Source: an uncultured Ectothiorhodospiraceae bacterium
GTDB taxonomy: Bacteria; Pseudomonadota; Gammaproteobacteria; Nitrococcales; Nitrococcaceae
Reading direction: 5' to 3'
NCBI GenBank assembly: GCA_913055565.1
Contig: CAJXKP010000030.1
Span: 1 to 34,187, forward strand
DNA: 34,187 nt
Shown here: positions 1-9,913 of the stretch, piece after piece
Position numbering within the stretch: position 1 is the stretch's first letter
How the letters are laid out: each line of letters opens with the position of its first letter
Program-made: the position numbers and the translations under genes
The notes under the pieces: generated by a model
Seen by the model: only the letters and a program-made list of their open reading frames with translations
Told to the model about the DNA's origin: nothing
Database searches by the model: none

Positions 1-968
1 AGGGTGGTCAGACCCTGCTCCGCGGCCTCGGCCAGGAAATCGTAGTTGAGATTATCGTCCGAGAGGATGAAGGGCACGTTCATCAGCGAGCGGCAGTCGG
101 GGTGCACCGGATTGCGGTACATCTCGGAGTCGTCGATCGCCTGATAGAGCTTGCCCGCCTTGCGTTTGTTGATCTCGGCCATGCCCTCCAGGCCGCCCTG
201 GTCCTTCAACCACTGGAACACCAAGCCGGCGATATAGAGCGCGTAGGTGGGCGGCGTGTTGAGCATGGAGTCGGCGTCGGCCTGCTGCTTGTAGTCCCAG
301 ACCTGGGGGCAGCCCGGCATGGGATTACCGATGAGGTCGTCACGCACGATGACCACGGTCACGCCGGCCGGCCCGATGTTCTTCTGCGCGCCGGCATAGA
401 TGACGCCGAACTTCGAGACATCGATGGGGCGCGACAGGATGGCCGACGACAGATCGGCGACCAGTGGCACGTCGCCGGTGTCCGGTACGTACGGGAACTC
501 AACGCCGCTAATGGTCTCGTTGGGCGTGTAGTGGACGTAGGCGGCGTCCCTGGCGAGCTGCCACTCCGACTGCGGCGGGATGGTCATGGGATCACCCTTG
601 CCACCCTCCATGGCGACGTTGACCTCGCCGTACTTCTTGGCCTCGGCGATGGCCTTCTTGCCCCAGTTACCGGTATTGATGTAATCGGCCTTGGCCTTGC
701 TGCCCATCAGGTTCTGCGGCACCGCCGAGAACTGACCGACCGCACCGCCCTGGAGGAACAGCACCTTATAGTTATCCGGGATGGCCATGAGCTCGCGCAG
801 GTCCGCCTCCGCCTGCTGGGCGATGCCGACGAACTCCTTGCTGCGATGGCTCATCTCCATCACACACATGCCGGAGCCCTGCCAGTCCAGCATCTCGTTC
901 CGAGCCTGCTCCAAGACGGCCTCCGGCAGCATCGCCGGACCGGCACTAAAGTTATAAACACGCGACAT
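1..968 (-). CDS. serC: Phosphoserine aminotransferase SerC, 3' end cut by window edge
   Basis: PLP-dependent aminotransferase of serine biosynthesis: it transaminates 3-phosphohydroxypyruvate with glutamate to O-phosphoserine, and the same enzyme serves pyridoxine synthesis. My translation of the minus strand starts MSRVYNFSAGPAMLP, the standard SerC N-terminus, and runs open for 322 codons to the window edge, against about 360 for the family. The PLP lysine is Lys196, in the motif GAQKNIGPAG. The start ATG (966-968) has an AGGAGC Shine-Dalgarno a few bases upstream. gyrA lies 50 bases upstream on the same strand, so the two may be co-transcribed, a gene order also seen in other gammaproteobacteria. 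The identification is firm; only the C-terminal tenth is missing. Confidence 0.96.
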   Translation of the reverse strand, partial: MSRVYNFSAGPAMLPEAVLEQARNEMLDWQGSGMCVMEMSHRSKEFVGIAQQAEADLRELMAIPDNYKVLFLQGGAVGQFSAVPQNLMGSKAKADYINTGNWGKKAIAEAKKYGEVNVAMEGGKGDPMTIPPQSEWQLARDAAYVHYTPNETISGVEFPYVPDTGDVPLVADLSSAILSRPIDVSKFGVIYAGAQKNIGPAGVTVVIVRDDLIGNPMPGCPQVWDYKQQADADSMLNTPPTYALYIAGLVFQWLKDQGGLEGMAEINKRKAGKLYQAIDDSEMYRNPVHPDCRSLMNVPFILSDDNLNYDFLAEAAEQGLTT

Positions 969-1018
969 GTTTCGCTCCTGATGTTGTCGAATTAGAAAAT
1001 CAGTGGCGCGACGCCGAA

Positions 1019-3601
1019 TTACGCCTCGTCATCGGCCTCGTCGACCGCGGCCTCGGCATCCACTTCGTCGTCGCCCAGCCCCTGGATGCGGGTCACCCCG
1101 ACCAGGTTCTCCTTGTTCGCCAGCCGGATCAGCCGGACCCCCTGGGTATTACGACTGACCACGGAGACCTCGTCGACGCGAGTACGCACCAAGGTCCCGG
1201 CATTGGTCACCAGCATCATCTCGTCGCCGTCGCAGGCCTGGGCGGCCCCGACGAGCGCCCCGTTGCGTTCCGAGGTCTGGATGGCGATAACCCCCATACC
1301 ACCCCGGCCGCGCAGCGGGTACTCCGCGACCGCCGTACGCTTGCCGTAGCCGTTCTCCGTTGCGGCGAGGATCTCGCCCTCGCCCAGCATCAGTACCTGG
1401 ATCACGGACGCCCCTTCACTAAGGCGGATGCCGCGCACGCCGTGCGCGTTGCGCCCCATGGCGCGCACCTCGTCCTCGCGGAAGCGCAGGGCCTTGCCGT
1501 CGTCGGTGAACATCATGATCTCGCCCGCGCCATCGGTGATGCCCACATTGACCAGGGCGTCATCGGCAGCGAGATCGACGGCGTTAATCCCGGAGCTGCG
1601 CGGCCGCGAGAACTGCGACAGCGGCGTCTTCTTAACCGTGCCGCGGCGCGTACCCATGAACACAAAGTGCTCGTCGTCGAACGAGCTCACCGGGAGCACG
1701 GCGTTAATCCGCTCGTCGTCATCCAGCGGCAGCAGATTGACGATCGGCTTACCGCGGGCAGTCCGGCTGCCGTGGGGCAGATCATAGACCTTGAGCCAAT
1801 AGCACTTGCCGCGGCTGGAGAAGCACAGCAGCGTATCGTGGGTATTGGCCACGAACAGCTCATCGATGAAGTCCTCGTCCTTGACCTTGGTGGCGGCCTT
1901 GCCCTTGCCGCCGCGCCGCTGGGAGCGGTAGCTGTCCAGCGGCTGGGACTTGGCGTAGCCGCTGTGGGACAGCGTCACCACCACGTCCTCGGGCGTGATC
2001 AGATCCTCGAGCTTGAGATCCACCTGCTGCGCCAGGATCTCGGTACGCCGGGCATCGCCGTGGCGCTCGCGGATCGTCTCCAGCTCGCCGCGAATAACCG
2101 CCATGAGGCGATCGCTACTGGCGAGGATATCGAGCAGATCCTGGATGGTATCGAGCAGAGTGCGGTACTCATCGAGGATCTTGTCCTGTTCCAGGCCGGT
2201 AAGCCGATGCAGGCGCAGATCGAGGATGGACTGGGCCTGAGCCTCGGACAAGCGATAGGCATCCCCAACCAGCCCGAGGCCGGCATCCAGCATCTCCGGT
2301 CGCGAGGCATCGGCACCGGCGCGCTGCAGCATATCCGTGACCACGCTGCCCGGCGTCCAATCGTGATCGACCAGGGCCGCCTTGGCCTCGGCGGGATTGG
2401 ACGAGCCCTTGATGACGGCGATGACCTCATCGATATTCGCCAAGGCCACCGCCTGGCCCTCCAGGACATGGGCGCGCTCGCGCGCCTTACGCAGCTCGTA
2501 GACGGTGCGCCGTGTAACCACCTCGCGGCGGTGGCGCAGGAAGGCATCCAGGATATCGCGCAGGCTATGCTGGTGCGGCTGGCCATCCCGCAGCGCCACC
2601 ATGTTGATGCCGAAGACCGTCTGCAGCTGGGTCTGCTGATAGAGGTTATTGAGCACAACCTCCGGTACCTCGCCGCGGCGGAGCTCGATGCAGACCCGAA
2701 TGCCGTCCTTGTCGGACTCATCACGCAACTCGGTAATGCCGTCGATGCGCTTCTCCTTGACCAGCTCGGCGATCTTCTCCAGTAGCCGAGCCTTATTCAC
2801 CTGGTAGGGCAGCTCGCGCACGACGATGCGCGGCTTGCCGTTCTTGGCGTCCGTCTCAAACTCGCAGCGCGCCCGCAGGACCACGCGCCCGCGACCGGTG
2901 CGATAGGCCTCGCGAATACCGGCGGTACCGTTGATGATCCCGTGGGTCGGCATATCCGGCCCCGGGATGTAGTGCATCAGGTCATCGCAGCTGAGGCTAT
3001 CGTCATCGATCAGCGCGATGCAGCCGTCAACGACCTCGGTGAGATTGTGGGGCGGTACGTTCGTTGCCATGCCCACCGCGATGCCCGAGCCGCCGTTAAC
3101 CAGGAAATTAGGCACCCGGGTGGGCAGGATGGTGGGCTCAGTCATCGAGCCGTCGTAGTTGTCCTGGAAATCGACGGTTTCCTTGTCGATATCGGCGAGC
3201 AGCTCATGCGCGATGCGGCTCATCCGCACCTCGGTGTAACGCATGGCGGCGGCGTTATCGCCGTCAATGGACCCGAAGTTGCCCTGCCCGTCCACCAGGG
3301 GGTATCGCATGGCGAAATCCTGGGCCATGCGGACGATGGTGTCGTAGACGGCCGAATCGCCATGGGGGTGATACTGGCCGATGACGTCACCGACGACGCG
3401 GGCGGACTTCTTGTAGGCCTTGTTCCAGTCATTACCGAGTTCGCGCATGGCGTAAAGCACGCGCCGGTGCACGGGCTTGAGGCCATCGCGAACATCGGGC
3501 AGGGCCCGGCCAACGATCACGCTCATAGCGTAGTCGAGATACGACTGCCGCATCTCGTCCTCTAGGTTGACCGGCAGTATCTCCTTGGCAACGCTCGACA
3601 T
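1019..3601 (-). CDS. gyrA: DNA gyrase subunit A
   Basis: GyrA, the breakage-reunion subunit of the A2B2 type II topoisomerase that introduces negative supercoils. At 860 residues it has normal length. The catalytic tyrosine is Tyr122, in [10 protein letters not shown]. The quinolone-resistance-determining region reads GDSAVYD at 81-87, so Ser83 and Asp87 (E. coli numbering coincides) are the usual susceptible-type residues. The GyrA box QRRGGKG, needed for DNA wrapping, is at 561-567, followed by the beta-pinwheel C-terminal domain. The last 20 or so residues are strongly acidic, as is common in gammaproteobacterial GyrA. The start [17 protein letters not shown] aligns with known N-termini. 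A candidate promoter lies about 180 bases upstream. Very secure assignment. Confidence 0.98.
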   Translation of the reverse strand: MSSVAKEILPVNLEDEMRQSYLDYAMSVIVGRALPDVRDGLKPVHRRVLYAMRELGNDWNKAYKKSARVVGDVIGQYHPHGDSAVYDTIVRMAQDFAMRYPLVDGQGNFGSIDGDNAAAMRYTEVRMSRIAHELLADIDKETVDFQDNYDGSMTEPTILPTRVPNFLVNGGSGIAVGMATNVPPHNLTEVVDGCIALIDDDSLSCDDLMHYIPGPDMPTHGIINGTAGIREAYRTGRGRVVLRARCEFETDAKNGKPRIVVRELPYQVNKARLLEKIAELVKEKRIDGITELRDESDKDGIRVCIELRRGEVPEVVLNNLYQQTQLQTVFGINMVALRDGQPHQHSLRDILDAFLRHRREVVTRRTVYELRKARERAHVLEGQAVALANIDEVIAVIKGSSNPAEAKAALVDHDWTPGSVVTDMLQRAGADASRPEMLDAGLGLVGDAYRLSEAQAQSILDLRLHRLTGLEQDKILDEYRTLLDTIQDLLDILASSDRLMAVIRGELETIRERHGDARRTEILAQQVDLKLEDLITPEDVVVTLSHSGYAKSQPLDSYRSQRRGGKGKAATKVKDEDFIDELFVANTHDTLLCFSSRGKCYWLKVYDLPHGSRTARGKPIVNLLPLDDDERINAVLPVSSFDDEHFVFMGTRRGTVKKTPLSQFSRPRSSGINAVDLAADDALVNVGITDGAGEIMMFTDDGKALRFREDEVRAMGRNAHGVRGIRLSEGASVIQVLMLGEGEILAATENGYGKRTAVAEYPLRGRGGMGVIAIQTSERNGALVGAAQACDGDEMMLVTNAGTLVRTRVDEVSVVSRNTQGVRLIRLANKENLVGVTRIQGLGDDEVDAEAAVDEADDEA

Positions 3602-3853
3602 CGACGCTATCCCGCCTCGCTAGCTGACCTACACAGGTATCCGCTCGGACCGGACGGCTCACCCATAACCAACACCCGGGGACTCGGCGCTGCGCGCGCC
3701 GCCCGTACCTCGCCTCGGTGATGGTGACTGAGCCCGAACCGGAGGGAACCGCTACTGATTAAGACCAATAGGATATCACATCAAACGCTAGCAGTAGCGT
3801 ATGGACAACGAGCGCACGCGCGCGGGGCCACTTTAACGGCGGCGCGGACTCGA
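3602..3853. other. Intergenic region between gyrA and the lipoprotein gene
   Basis: No credible gene was found. The segment probably carries the gyrA promoter and 5' leader, and the 3' end of the mtnA-lipoprotein transcript. An inverted repeat ACGCTA-N4-TAGCGT sits at 3785-3800, inside the candidate promoter spacer. Confidence 0.5.
3780..3808 (-). promoter_or_regulatory. Candidate sigma-70 promoter for gyrA
   Basis: Read on the minus strand: TTGTCC (3803-3808), a 17-base spacer, then TTTGAT (3780-3785). The -35 matches 4 or 5 of 6 consensus bases and the -10 matches 4 of 6. The inverted repeat ACGCTA-N4-TAGCGT occupies the spacer and could be an operator. Found by eye only, with no transcript evidence. 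Confidence 0.35.
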
Positions 3854-4297
3854 TCACTCGCGGGCCAAGAGCCGCGTGCGCATCACGGCATCGCGGCCAC
3901 GCTCCACCGGTAGACGCGTCAGGCGTCCGCCGAAGCGCCCCTCGGAAACCGACGCGGACGCCCGCACGAAGGCCCGTTCACCACTCGCCAGGTCCAATTC
4001 CAACCGGGCGTCAGGACTGTCGGCCACGTGCAGGACGTGCTCACCCGCCGCAACCTCCCAACGCTGGGTGCTCCCGGAGGGCAGCGGCACCGTTTCGTCA
4101 TCATTGATTCGAACACCCAGGATGCGACCCGCGGCGAAGCGCTCATCGCGAACGACATAGATCAACGCCTCACCCGGAGCCGCGCGCCGCGAGGCCTCGG
4201 GCGCGGCGTCAGCGGTCTCGGGTACCGAGCGCGTGCCGCTGCAAGCAGCCAAGGCAAGGGCCAAGGGAATAAGCAATAATCGCGTTACACCATGCAT
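3854..4297 (-). CDS. Small lipoprotein, DUF2846-like
   Basis: A 147-residue predicted lipoprotein. The N-terminus is hydrophobic and ends in the lipobox LALAAC, with the lipidated cysteine at position 19. The mature part contains ALIYVVRDERF and, further on, WEVAAGEHVLHV. This resembles the pattern of DUF2846-type lipoproteins, where a YVYR-like strand is followed by a PGKHTI-like strand. The function is unknown. Its ATG overlaps the mtnA stop codon by one base (TGATG), so it is probably translated by coupling from mtnA, although no role in methionine salvage is evident. The residue after the lipidated Cys is Ser, which normally favours outer-membrane sorting. Confidence 0.8.
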   Translation of the reverse strand: MHGVTRLLLIPLALALAACSGTRSVPETADAAPEASRRAAPGEALIYVVRDERFAAGRILGVRINDDETVPLPSGSTQRWEVAAGEHVLHVADSPDARLELDLASGERAFVRASASVSEGRFGGRLTRLPVERGRDAVMRTRLLARE

Positions 4298-5322
4298 CAG
4301 GCTAGCTCCTGGTTGGCCGTCTGGGCCATAAGCTCCCGCAACCGCACGGCGTCGGGGTGGTGCACCACGCCCCGGTCGGTCACGAGGACGTCCACCAATC
4401 CGGCCGGCGTTATATCGAAAACGGGGTTCCAGGCGTCAACACCCTCGCCCTCCGAGAATAGGGCCTCGCCCTGCCAAGACAGCAGCTCATCCGGCGCCCG
4501 GGTCTCAATGGGAATGGCATCGCTGTCCGGAACCTGGGGATCCAGGGTCGACGCCGGGGCCACGACCATGACGCCGACACCCAGGGCGTGGGCCGCCAGG
4601 GCCAGGCCGTAGGTGCCGATCTTATTGGCGACATCACCGTTGGCGGCAACACGATCCGCCCCGACGATGACCCAGCCAACCCCACCCGCTCGCATCAGCG
4701 ACGGCGCCGCGCTGTCCGCGATAACACGAACGGGGATGCCGTCATTGGCGAGCTCCCAGCTCGTCAAGCGAGCGCCCTGCAGCCAGGGTCGGGTCTCGCC
4801 CGCGTAGACCTCGCTCAGCCGCCCCTCGCCCCAGGCCTGGCGCACCACGCCCAGGGCCGTGCCAAAGCCACCCGTCGCCAGCGAGCCCGTATTGCAATGC
4901 GTGATCACAGCGCGCCCCGGCTCGATGAGGGCCGCGCCAGCGGCACCCATGGCCTGATTCGCCGCGATGTCTGCCGCGTGGATCGCCCGGGCCTCGGCCA
5001 GCAGGCGCCCCGGATCAACCGAATCCACGGCGGCCATGCGCCGCAGCGCCCAGTGCAGGTTCACGGCCGTCGGCCGCGCCTCGGCGAGCCGCTCCATACC
5101 GGCTGCCAGCTCGCCCTCGCGCGCCGCCAGCACGCAGCCGTAAGCGGCCGCAATGCCAATAGCCGGCGCGCCGCGGACGACCATGCCCCGAATCGCAGCC
5201 GCCACGTCGTCAGCGGTGTTGCAATCCAGGTAGACCACCTGCTGCGGCAGTCGGCGCTGATCCAGCAATCGCAGACCGTTGTTACGCCATTCGATGGCGC
5301 GCACGGCATCGTGATCGGTCAT
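4297..5322 (-). CDS. mtnA: S-methyl-5-thioribose-1-phosphate isomerase
   Basis: MtnA converts 5-methylthioribose-1-phosphate to 5-methylthioribulose-1-phosphate in methionine salvage. I take the start at [12 protein letters not shown] (ATG at 5320-5322), giving 341 residues, the usual length. An upstream in-frame extension of 25 residues looks unlike the family and would run into the divergent promoter region. Family landmarks are RGAPAIG at 50-56, the catalytic Cys143 in [12 protein letters not shown], and the catalytic Asp223 in [11 protein letters not shown]. The neighbouring mtaD is divergently transcribed 86 bases away and supplies an upstream step of the same pathway. Confidence 0.95.
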   Translation of the reverse strand: MTDHDAVRAIEWRNNGLRLLDQRRLPQQVVYLDCNTADDVAAAIRGMVVRGAPAIGIAAAYGCVLAAREGELAAGMERLAEARPTAVNLHWALRRMAAVDSVDPGRLLAEARAIHAADIAANQAMGAAGAALIEPGRAVITHCNTGSLATGGFGTALGVVRQAWGEGRLSEVYAGETRPWLQGARLTSWELANDGIPVRVIADSAAPSLMRAGGVGWVIVGADRVAANGDVANKIGTYGLALAAHALGVGVMVVAPASTLDPQVPDSDAIPIETRAPDELLSWQGEALFSEGEGVDAWNPVFDITPAGLVDVLVTDRGVVHHPDAVRLRELMAQTANQELA

Positions 5323-5408
5323 GGCTCGGGTGGCAATCCAACTGCGGTTATCATATGGCGCACCAGTATGGCACACCCAATCACCTTCTACCCCCATAGC
5401 GAGGCACC
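5323..5408. promoter_or_regulatory. Divergent mtnA/mtaD intergenic region
   Basis: This 86-base gap between the two divergent starts must hold the signals for at least the mtaD transcript and probably for mtnA. I could not identify convincing -35/-10 pairs or a SAM-type riboswitch in it; it is too short for a full SAM aptamer plus expression platform in both directions. Confidence 0.4.
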
Positions 5409-6722
5409 ATGGAGCCGGCAGACAGCATCATCACCGCGGACTGGATCGTTCCCGTCGAGCCGCACGATACCGTCCTGACCGACCACGCCATCGTCGTGCG
5501 CGACGGCCTCATCGAGGCGATCGTGCCCATTACCGAGGCCGAGAGCCGCTATCAGCCTGAGCAGCGCTTCGATCGGCCGGGTCATGTGATTACACCCGGG
5601 CTAATTAACGCCCATACCCACTCGCCCATGGGGCTGCTGCGCGGCATGGCCGACGACCTGCCGCTCATGACCTGGCTGACCGAGCACATGTGGCCCGCGG
5701 AGCAGGCCAACGTCTCCGCCGAATACGTCCAGCGCGGCAGCGAGTTGGCCATCGCCGAGATGCTGCGTGGCGGCACGACGCTATTCAGCGACATGTACTT
5801 CTTCCCCGAGGCGACGGCGCGCGCCGCCCGCCGGGCCGGCATGCGCGCGGCCGTCGGCATGATCATGATCGACTTCGCCAGCCCCTACGGCGATGGCCCC
5901 GAGGACTACATCCAGAAGGGGCTCGCGCTCCATGACGAGTGGCGCGACGACCCCATGATCCAGACCCTGTTTACGCCCCACGCGCCCTACAGCGTGGCCC
6001 ACGAGTATTTGGAGCGCCTGCGAACACTGGCCGACGAGCTCGAGGTGCCGATCCATACCCACGTCCACGAGACGGCCCAGGAGGTCAGCGACGGCGAGGC
6101 CGCCAACGGTGAGCGCCCGATCGCCAGCCTGGAGCGGCTCGGGTTGCTCAACTCGGATCTCATCGCGGTCCACATGACCCAGCTAACCGACGACGAGATC
6201 CAGCGCGTCGCCGCCTGCGGGGCGAGCGTGGTTCACTGCCCGGAATCCAATCTCAAGCTGGCCAGCGGCTTCTGCCCCGTCAAGGCGCTCTTGGATGCCG
6301 GCATCAACGTCGCCCTGGGCACCGACGGCGCGGCCAGTAACAATGACCTCGACATGATCGGCGAGATGCGTACCGCCGCCCTGCTGGCCAAGGGCGTTAG
6401 TGCTGATCCGGCGGCGGCATCCGACGCCGCCACGCTGCGCATGGCCACCCTCAATGGCGCGCGCGCCCTGGGCCTCCAGGATCGGATCGGAAGCCTCGTG
6501 CCCGGCAAGGAGGCCGACCTTATTGCGGTCGATCTGAACGCCGCGGCGACGCAGCCAGTCTATAACCCCATATCGCAACTCATCTACGCCGCGGGCCGCG
6601 ACCAGGTGCAGGATAGCTGGATCGCCGGACAGCACGTCCTCAGCCAGGGGCGGCTGACCACGGTCGATAGCGATGCGGCGATCCATCAGGCCCAGCTGTG
6701 GCGTGATAAAATACAGGGCTAA
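5409..6722 (+). CDS. mtaD: 5-methylthioadenosine/S-adenosylhomocysteine deaminase
   Basis: Amidohydrolase-superfamily deaminase that converts 5'-methylthioadenosine to methylthioinosine and/or S-adenosylhomocysteine to S-inosylhomocysteine. At 437 residues it has family length. Metal ligands are visible as His69 and His71 in [10 protein letters not shown], a later HTHVHET motif, and the Asp in GTDGAASNN. Its position opposite mtnA fits the deaminase route of MTA salvage known in Pseudomonas, where a methylthioinosine phosphorylase then yields methylthioribose-1-phosphate for MtnA. That phosphorylase is not in this window. It is followed after 17 bases by ubiG, probably as one transcript. MtaD and SAH deaminases cannot be separated reliably from sequence alone. 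Confidence 0.93.
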   Translation: MEPADSIITADWIVPVEPHDTVLTDHAIVVRDGLIEAIVPITEAESRYQPEQRFDRPGHVITPGLINAHTHSPMGLLRGMADDLPLMTWLTEHMWPAEQANVSAEYVQRGSELAIAEMLRGGTTLFSDMYFFPEATARAARRAGMRAAVGMIMIDFASPYGDGPEDYIQKGLALHDEWRDDPMIQTLFTPHAPYSVAHEYLERLRTLADELEVPIHTHVHETAQEVSDGEAANGERPIASLERLGLLNSDLIAVHMTQLTDDEIQRVAACGASVVHCPESNLKLASGFCPVKALLDAGINVALGTDGAASNNDLDMIGEMRTAALLAKGVSADPAAASDAATLRMATLNGARALGLQDRIGSLVPGKEADLIAVDLNAAATQPVYNPISQLIYAAGRDQVQDSWIAGQHVLSQGRLTTVDSDAAIHQAQLWRDKIQG

Positions 6723-6739
6723 CCCGGAGGAACGGCACC

Positions 6740-7456
6740 ATGACCGACCCGCGCGCCAACGCCGACGCCGACGAGATCTCGAAGTTCGATGAGGCCGCCA
6801 GCCGTTGGTGGGACCCGGAGGGCGACTACAAGCCCCTGCACCGCCTCAACCCGCTGCGCCTGGACACCATCGAGCAGCAGATCGGTGGCTTCGCGGGGCG
6901 CCGCGTCCTGGACATCGGTTGCGGCGGCGGCCTGTTGAGCGAGGGTATGGCCCAGCGCGGCGCCCAGGTCACAGGCATCGACCTCGCCGAGGCCAGCCTG
7001 GCGGTGGCGCGCCAGCACGCCGAGGAGACGGGCGTGGCGGTGGGTTACCGATGCGTGAGCGCCGAGGCTCTCGCCGAGGAATCGCCCGGCGCCTTCGACG
7101 CCGTCACCTGTCTCGAGATGCTCGAGCATGTGCCCGACCCGGCCGCCGTGGTCACTGCCTGTGCGCGCCTCGTGCGCCCCGGCGGTGATGTCGTCTTCTC
7201 GACGCTCAATCGCACCTCCAAATCCTGGCTGTTCGCGATCGTCGGGGCGGAATATGTCCTCCGGCTGCTGCCGCGCGGCACCCACGATCACGGCCGCTTC
7301 ATCCGGCCTAGCGAGCTCGATGCCTGGTGCCGCGGCGTTGCCCTAGGCCGCCAACGGCTCCGCGGCATCATCTATAACCCGATCACGGGCAACTTCCATC
7401 TCGGCAACGACGTCGCCGTGAACTACATGGCGCACTACCGGCTGGCCGCGGAGTAA
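6740..7456 (+). CDS. ubiG: Ubiquinone biosynthesis O-methyltransferase UbiG
   Basis: SAM-dependent methyltransferase responsible for both O-methylations in ubiquinone synthesis. The 238-residue protein has the UbiG opening (EISKFDEAASRWWDPEGDYK), SAM motif I at VLDIGCGGG (56-64), and the conserved segment HDHGRFIRPSEL. It has a good Shine-Dalgarno (GGAGG at 6726-6730). Following mtaD is functionally apt because methyltransferases produce the SAH that MtaD-type deaminases can remove. gph follows after 6 bases. Confidence 0.95.
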   Translation: MTDPRANADADEISKFDEAASRWWDPEGDYKPLHRLNPLRLDTIEQQIGGFAGRRVLDIGCGGGLLSEGMAQRGAQVTGIDLAEASLAVARQHAEETGVAVGYRCVSAEALAEESPGAFDAVTCLEMLEHVPDPAAVVTACARLVRPGGDVVFSTLNRTSKSWLFAIVGAEYVLRLLPRGTHDHGRFIRPSELDAWCRGVALGRQRLRGIIYNPITGNFHLGNDVAVNYMAHYRLAAE

Positions 7457-7462
7457 CCTCGC

Positions 7463-8161
7463 ATGGCGCAGCGCACCTCCACGCGTGGCGTGCTATTCGA
7501 CCTCGACGGCACCCTCCTCGACACGGCACCGGATCTGGTGGCCTGTCTCGACGAACTGCGCGCCGAGACGGGGCATGCGCCCGTGGTCGCCGGCCGGCTC
7601 ATGCAGGCCATGGCCAGCGGCAGCCCGGCACTGATCCAGCACAGCTACGGCCTGCGCCGCGACCACCCCGAGTTCGAGGCCCTTCAGGAGCGCTTCCTGA
7701 CCAAATACCGCCGACGCCTGGCACAAGCCACGCGCCCCTACCCGGGCATGCCGGCGCTGCTCGATCAACTCGAGACCCAAGGCATCCGCTGGGGCGTCGT
7801 TACCAACAAGCCCCGCTGGCTGACTCAGCCGTTACTCGAGGCCCTCGATCTGTATCAGCGTGCTGACTGCGTCATCGCCGGCGACGACGTACCGCAATCC
7901 AAACCCCATCCGGCCGGTATCCGGCTCGCTTGCGAGCGCGCCGGCATCCAGCCGGCGGAGGCGGTCATGATCGGCGACCACGCCCGGGACATCGAGGCCG
8001 GCCACCGGGCCGGTACGCTGACGCTGGTGGCACTATTCGGTTACATCACGGCGGCGGATCGGGTCGCGCGCTGGGGCGCCGACGGGCTCATCAACGAGGC
8101 CGCCGGCATCCCGCAGTGGCTTGCCAGCGTAACCGGCCACGAATGCCGCGAGAGCGCCTAA
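7463..8161 (+). CDS. gph: Phosphoglycolate phosphatase, HAD family
   Basis: HAD-superfamily hydrolase that dephosphorylates 2-phosphoglycolate, a product of DNA repair and oxidative metabolism. It has 232 residues. Motif I is FDLDGTLLDT with nucleophile Asp13 and acid/base Asp15. Motif II is in GVVTNK, the motif III lysine is in QSKPHP, and motif IV is IGDHARDIEAG. The four-helix cap lies between motifs I and II. The ubiG-gph-yciK order is common in gammaproteobacteria. HAD phosphatases are promiscuous, so the exact substrate is inferred from family and context. Confidence 0.9.
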   Translation: MAQRTSTRGVLFDLDGTLLDTAPDLVACLDELRAETGHAPVVAGRLMQAMASGSPALIQHSYGLRRDHPEFEALQERFLTKYRRRLAQATRPYPGMPALLDQLETQGIRWGVVTNKPRWLTQPLLEALDLYQRADCVIAGDDVPQSKPHPAGIRLACERAGIQPAEAVMIGDHARDIEAGHRAGTLTLVALFGYITAADRVARWGADGLINEAAGIPQWLASVTGHECRESA

Positions 8162-8164
8162 GTT

Positions 8165-9034
8165 ATGGAACCACTGGACTACTGCCGTAACAAGGCCGCC
8201 CCCACGGGCTCCAGCCTGCACTACGCCCTGCTATTCGCCGATCGAGACACCACCCCTGGCCTGCTCGCCATTAGCGCGCTGCACGCCGAGATCAGCACCA
8301 TCGCGGACGACTGCTCCGAACCCGGCGTGGCCGCGGTCAAACTCAACTGGTGGGCCGAGGAACTGGAACGCTTGCGCCAGGGTCAACCCCGGCATCCGGT
8401 CAGCCAGGCCATGGCCAGCGCCATCGCCGATCACGGCCTGGATGCCACCGTGCTCGACGAGCTCGTGACCGGGGCTCGCATGGACCTGGAGTACGGCACC
8501 TACCCGAGCTTTCGCGAGCTCAGCGTCTACTGCCACCGTCTCGGCGTGACGCCCGCCCAGATCGCCGTCCAGATTTGTGGCCATGAGGACCCCGGCAGCC
8601 TCGCCGTCGCCCACGATCTGGGCATGGGCCTTCAGCTGGTACGCATGCTGCGTCGGCTACCGCGCCACCTCAGCGGGGGCCGGGTGTATCTACCGGAGGA
8701 TGAGCTCACCCAGGCCGGCGTCGATCGAGACCGGCTTCTCGCCGGCCACACCGACGACGCCCTGACCCCGGTTCTGACCGAGCACGCCGGCCGCGCCCGT
8801 AACTTCCTGGATAATGCCAGCAGCCGCGTCGCCGATAGCGACCGCATGCGTTTGCGCCCGCTGCTCATTACAGCGGTCCTGTATCGGCGGCTGCTGGACA
8901 CCATCGAGGCCGACGGCTTCCCGCTGCTCCAGCGCCATCACCACCTCACCCCGCTGCGTAAGCTTGGGGGGGCATGGCGCACGGCACGCCACCAGCGCCG
9001 GCTCAGCCGCCGTACCGACAAGGCCGCCTCATGA
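8165..9034 (+). CDS. NDUFAF6-like member of the squalene/phytoene synthase family
   Basis: A 289-residue protein with the squalene/phytoene synthase fold signature but degenerate active-site motifs. The segment VKLNWWAEELERLRQG corresponds to the family's R-L-x-W-W-x-E-E block. Where catalytic synthases carry the second Asp-rich motif (QLxNxLRDxxED before GRVYLP), this protein has QLVRMLRRLPRHLSGGRVYL, with both aspartates gone. The same substitution pattern, with LRxxPxH, is what I recall for mitochondrial NDUFAF6, a complex I assembly factor. It is therefore probably not a carotenoid or hopanoid synthase. It sits between gph and yciK, overlaps yciK by ATGA, and is 3 bases after gph. The molecular function is unproven. 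Confidence 0.8.
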   Translation: MEPLDYCRNKAAPTGSSLHYALLFADRDTTPGLLAISALHAEISTIADDCSEPGVAAVKLNWWAEELERLRQGQPRHPVSQAMASAIADHGLDATVLDELVTGARMDLEYGTYPSFRELSVYCHRLGVTPAQIAVQICGHEDPGSLAVAHDLGMGLQLVRMLRRLPRHLSGGRVYLPEDELTQAGVDRDRLLAGHTDDALTPVLTEHAGRARNFLDNASSRVADSDRMRLRPLLITAVLYRRLLDTIEADGFPLLQRHHHLTPLRKLGGAWRTARHQRRLSRRTDKAAS

Positions 9035-9789
9035 TCGACCTCGCTCTAGCGGCCGACCAACACCCCAACCCCAGGGCGCTGGAGGGCTCTGTCGTCCTGA
9101 TAACGGGCGCGGGCAACGGCCTCGGCCGCGCCTGGGCCGAGGCCGCCGCGGGCCATGGCGCCAGCGTTGTGCTTCTGGACCGTTCCGTGCCCGAACTCGA
9201 GGCCGCCTACGACGCCATCGAGGCTGCCGGCGGCCCTCAACCAGCCATCTACCCCATGGACCTGCTTGGCGCCAATGCCAGCGACCACGCCGAGCTGGCA
9301 ACCCGCCTGACGGATGAATTCGGGCGGCTGGATGGCATCGTCCATAATGCCGCCAGCCTGGGCAAACCGGCACCGCTGTCGCAGTACGATATCGAGGCCT
9401 GGTACCGAACGATCCAGGTCAATCTCCACGCCGCCTTCCTGGTAACGCGCTATTGTCTGCCGCTGCTCCAGCAGGCTGAGGCGCCGCGGCTGATCGGTGT
9501 CAGTGATGCCGGCGGCCGCGAGGGCGTCCCCTTCTACGGCGCCTACGGGGTCTCCAAATGGGCCCTGGAGGGGATGCTCCAGACCCTGGTCGCCGAATTA
9601 CCCGACGATGCTCGCCTGCGCGTCGCCAGCGTCGACCCGGGCCCCATGCGAACCGCTCTACGCGGCGAGGCCTACCCGGTCGAGGCCCCGGGCGACCTGC
9701 CGGAGCCGTCCGCGCTCGCGGCGGCGCTAACCTGTCTGCTGGATCCCGCCTTCGACGTGATTCAGGGCGCGCGCTACAGCCTACGCTAA
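9031..9789 (+). CDS. yciK: SDR-family oxidoreductase, YciK-like
   Basis: Classical short-chain dehydrogenase/reductase of 252 residues. I place the start at the ATG overlapping the preceding stop codon (ATGA), giving MIDLALAADQHPNP. A 19-residue longer reading frame would overlap its neighbour with no benefit. The nucleotide-binding motif TGAGNGLG is at 25-32, followed by the NAA motif (HNAASLG) and the catalytic YGVSK tetrad segment. The QHPNP...L-x-G opening and the VDPGPMRT segment near the C-terminus are typical of YciK. The physiological substrate is not known. It ends the mtaD-ubiG-gph operon. Confidence 0.9.
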   Translation: MIDLALAADQHPNPRALEGSVVLITGAGNGLGRAWAEAAAGHGASVVLLDRSVPELEAAYDAIEAAGGPQPAIYPMDLLGANASDHAELATRLTDEFGRLDGIVHNAASLGKPAPLSQYDIEAWYRTIQVNLHAAFLVTRYCLPLLQQAEAPRLIGVSDAGGREGVPFYGAYGVSKWALEGMLQTLVAELPDDARLRVASVDPGPMRTALRGEAYPVEAPGDLPEPSALAAALTCLLDPAFDVIQGARYSLR

Positions 9790-9913
9790 GCGCTCTAGGC
9801 AAGATTGCCGCCCCATGCAGATGCCACAACGCGAACCACACCTCAGTTTGGCACGCCAGCAGGCGTGATAATGCCACGCGAATTGGGGACATATCGCGAC
9901 AGGGGATAATCCG

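Noticed and set aside
102..995. A 297-codon open frame on the plus strand
   Set aside because: It is antisense to the obvious serC reading frame.
1442..2785. A 447-codon open frame on the plus strand
   Set aside because: It lies fully antisense to gyrA; long antisense frames are expected at this G+C content and its translation resembles no protein.
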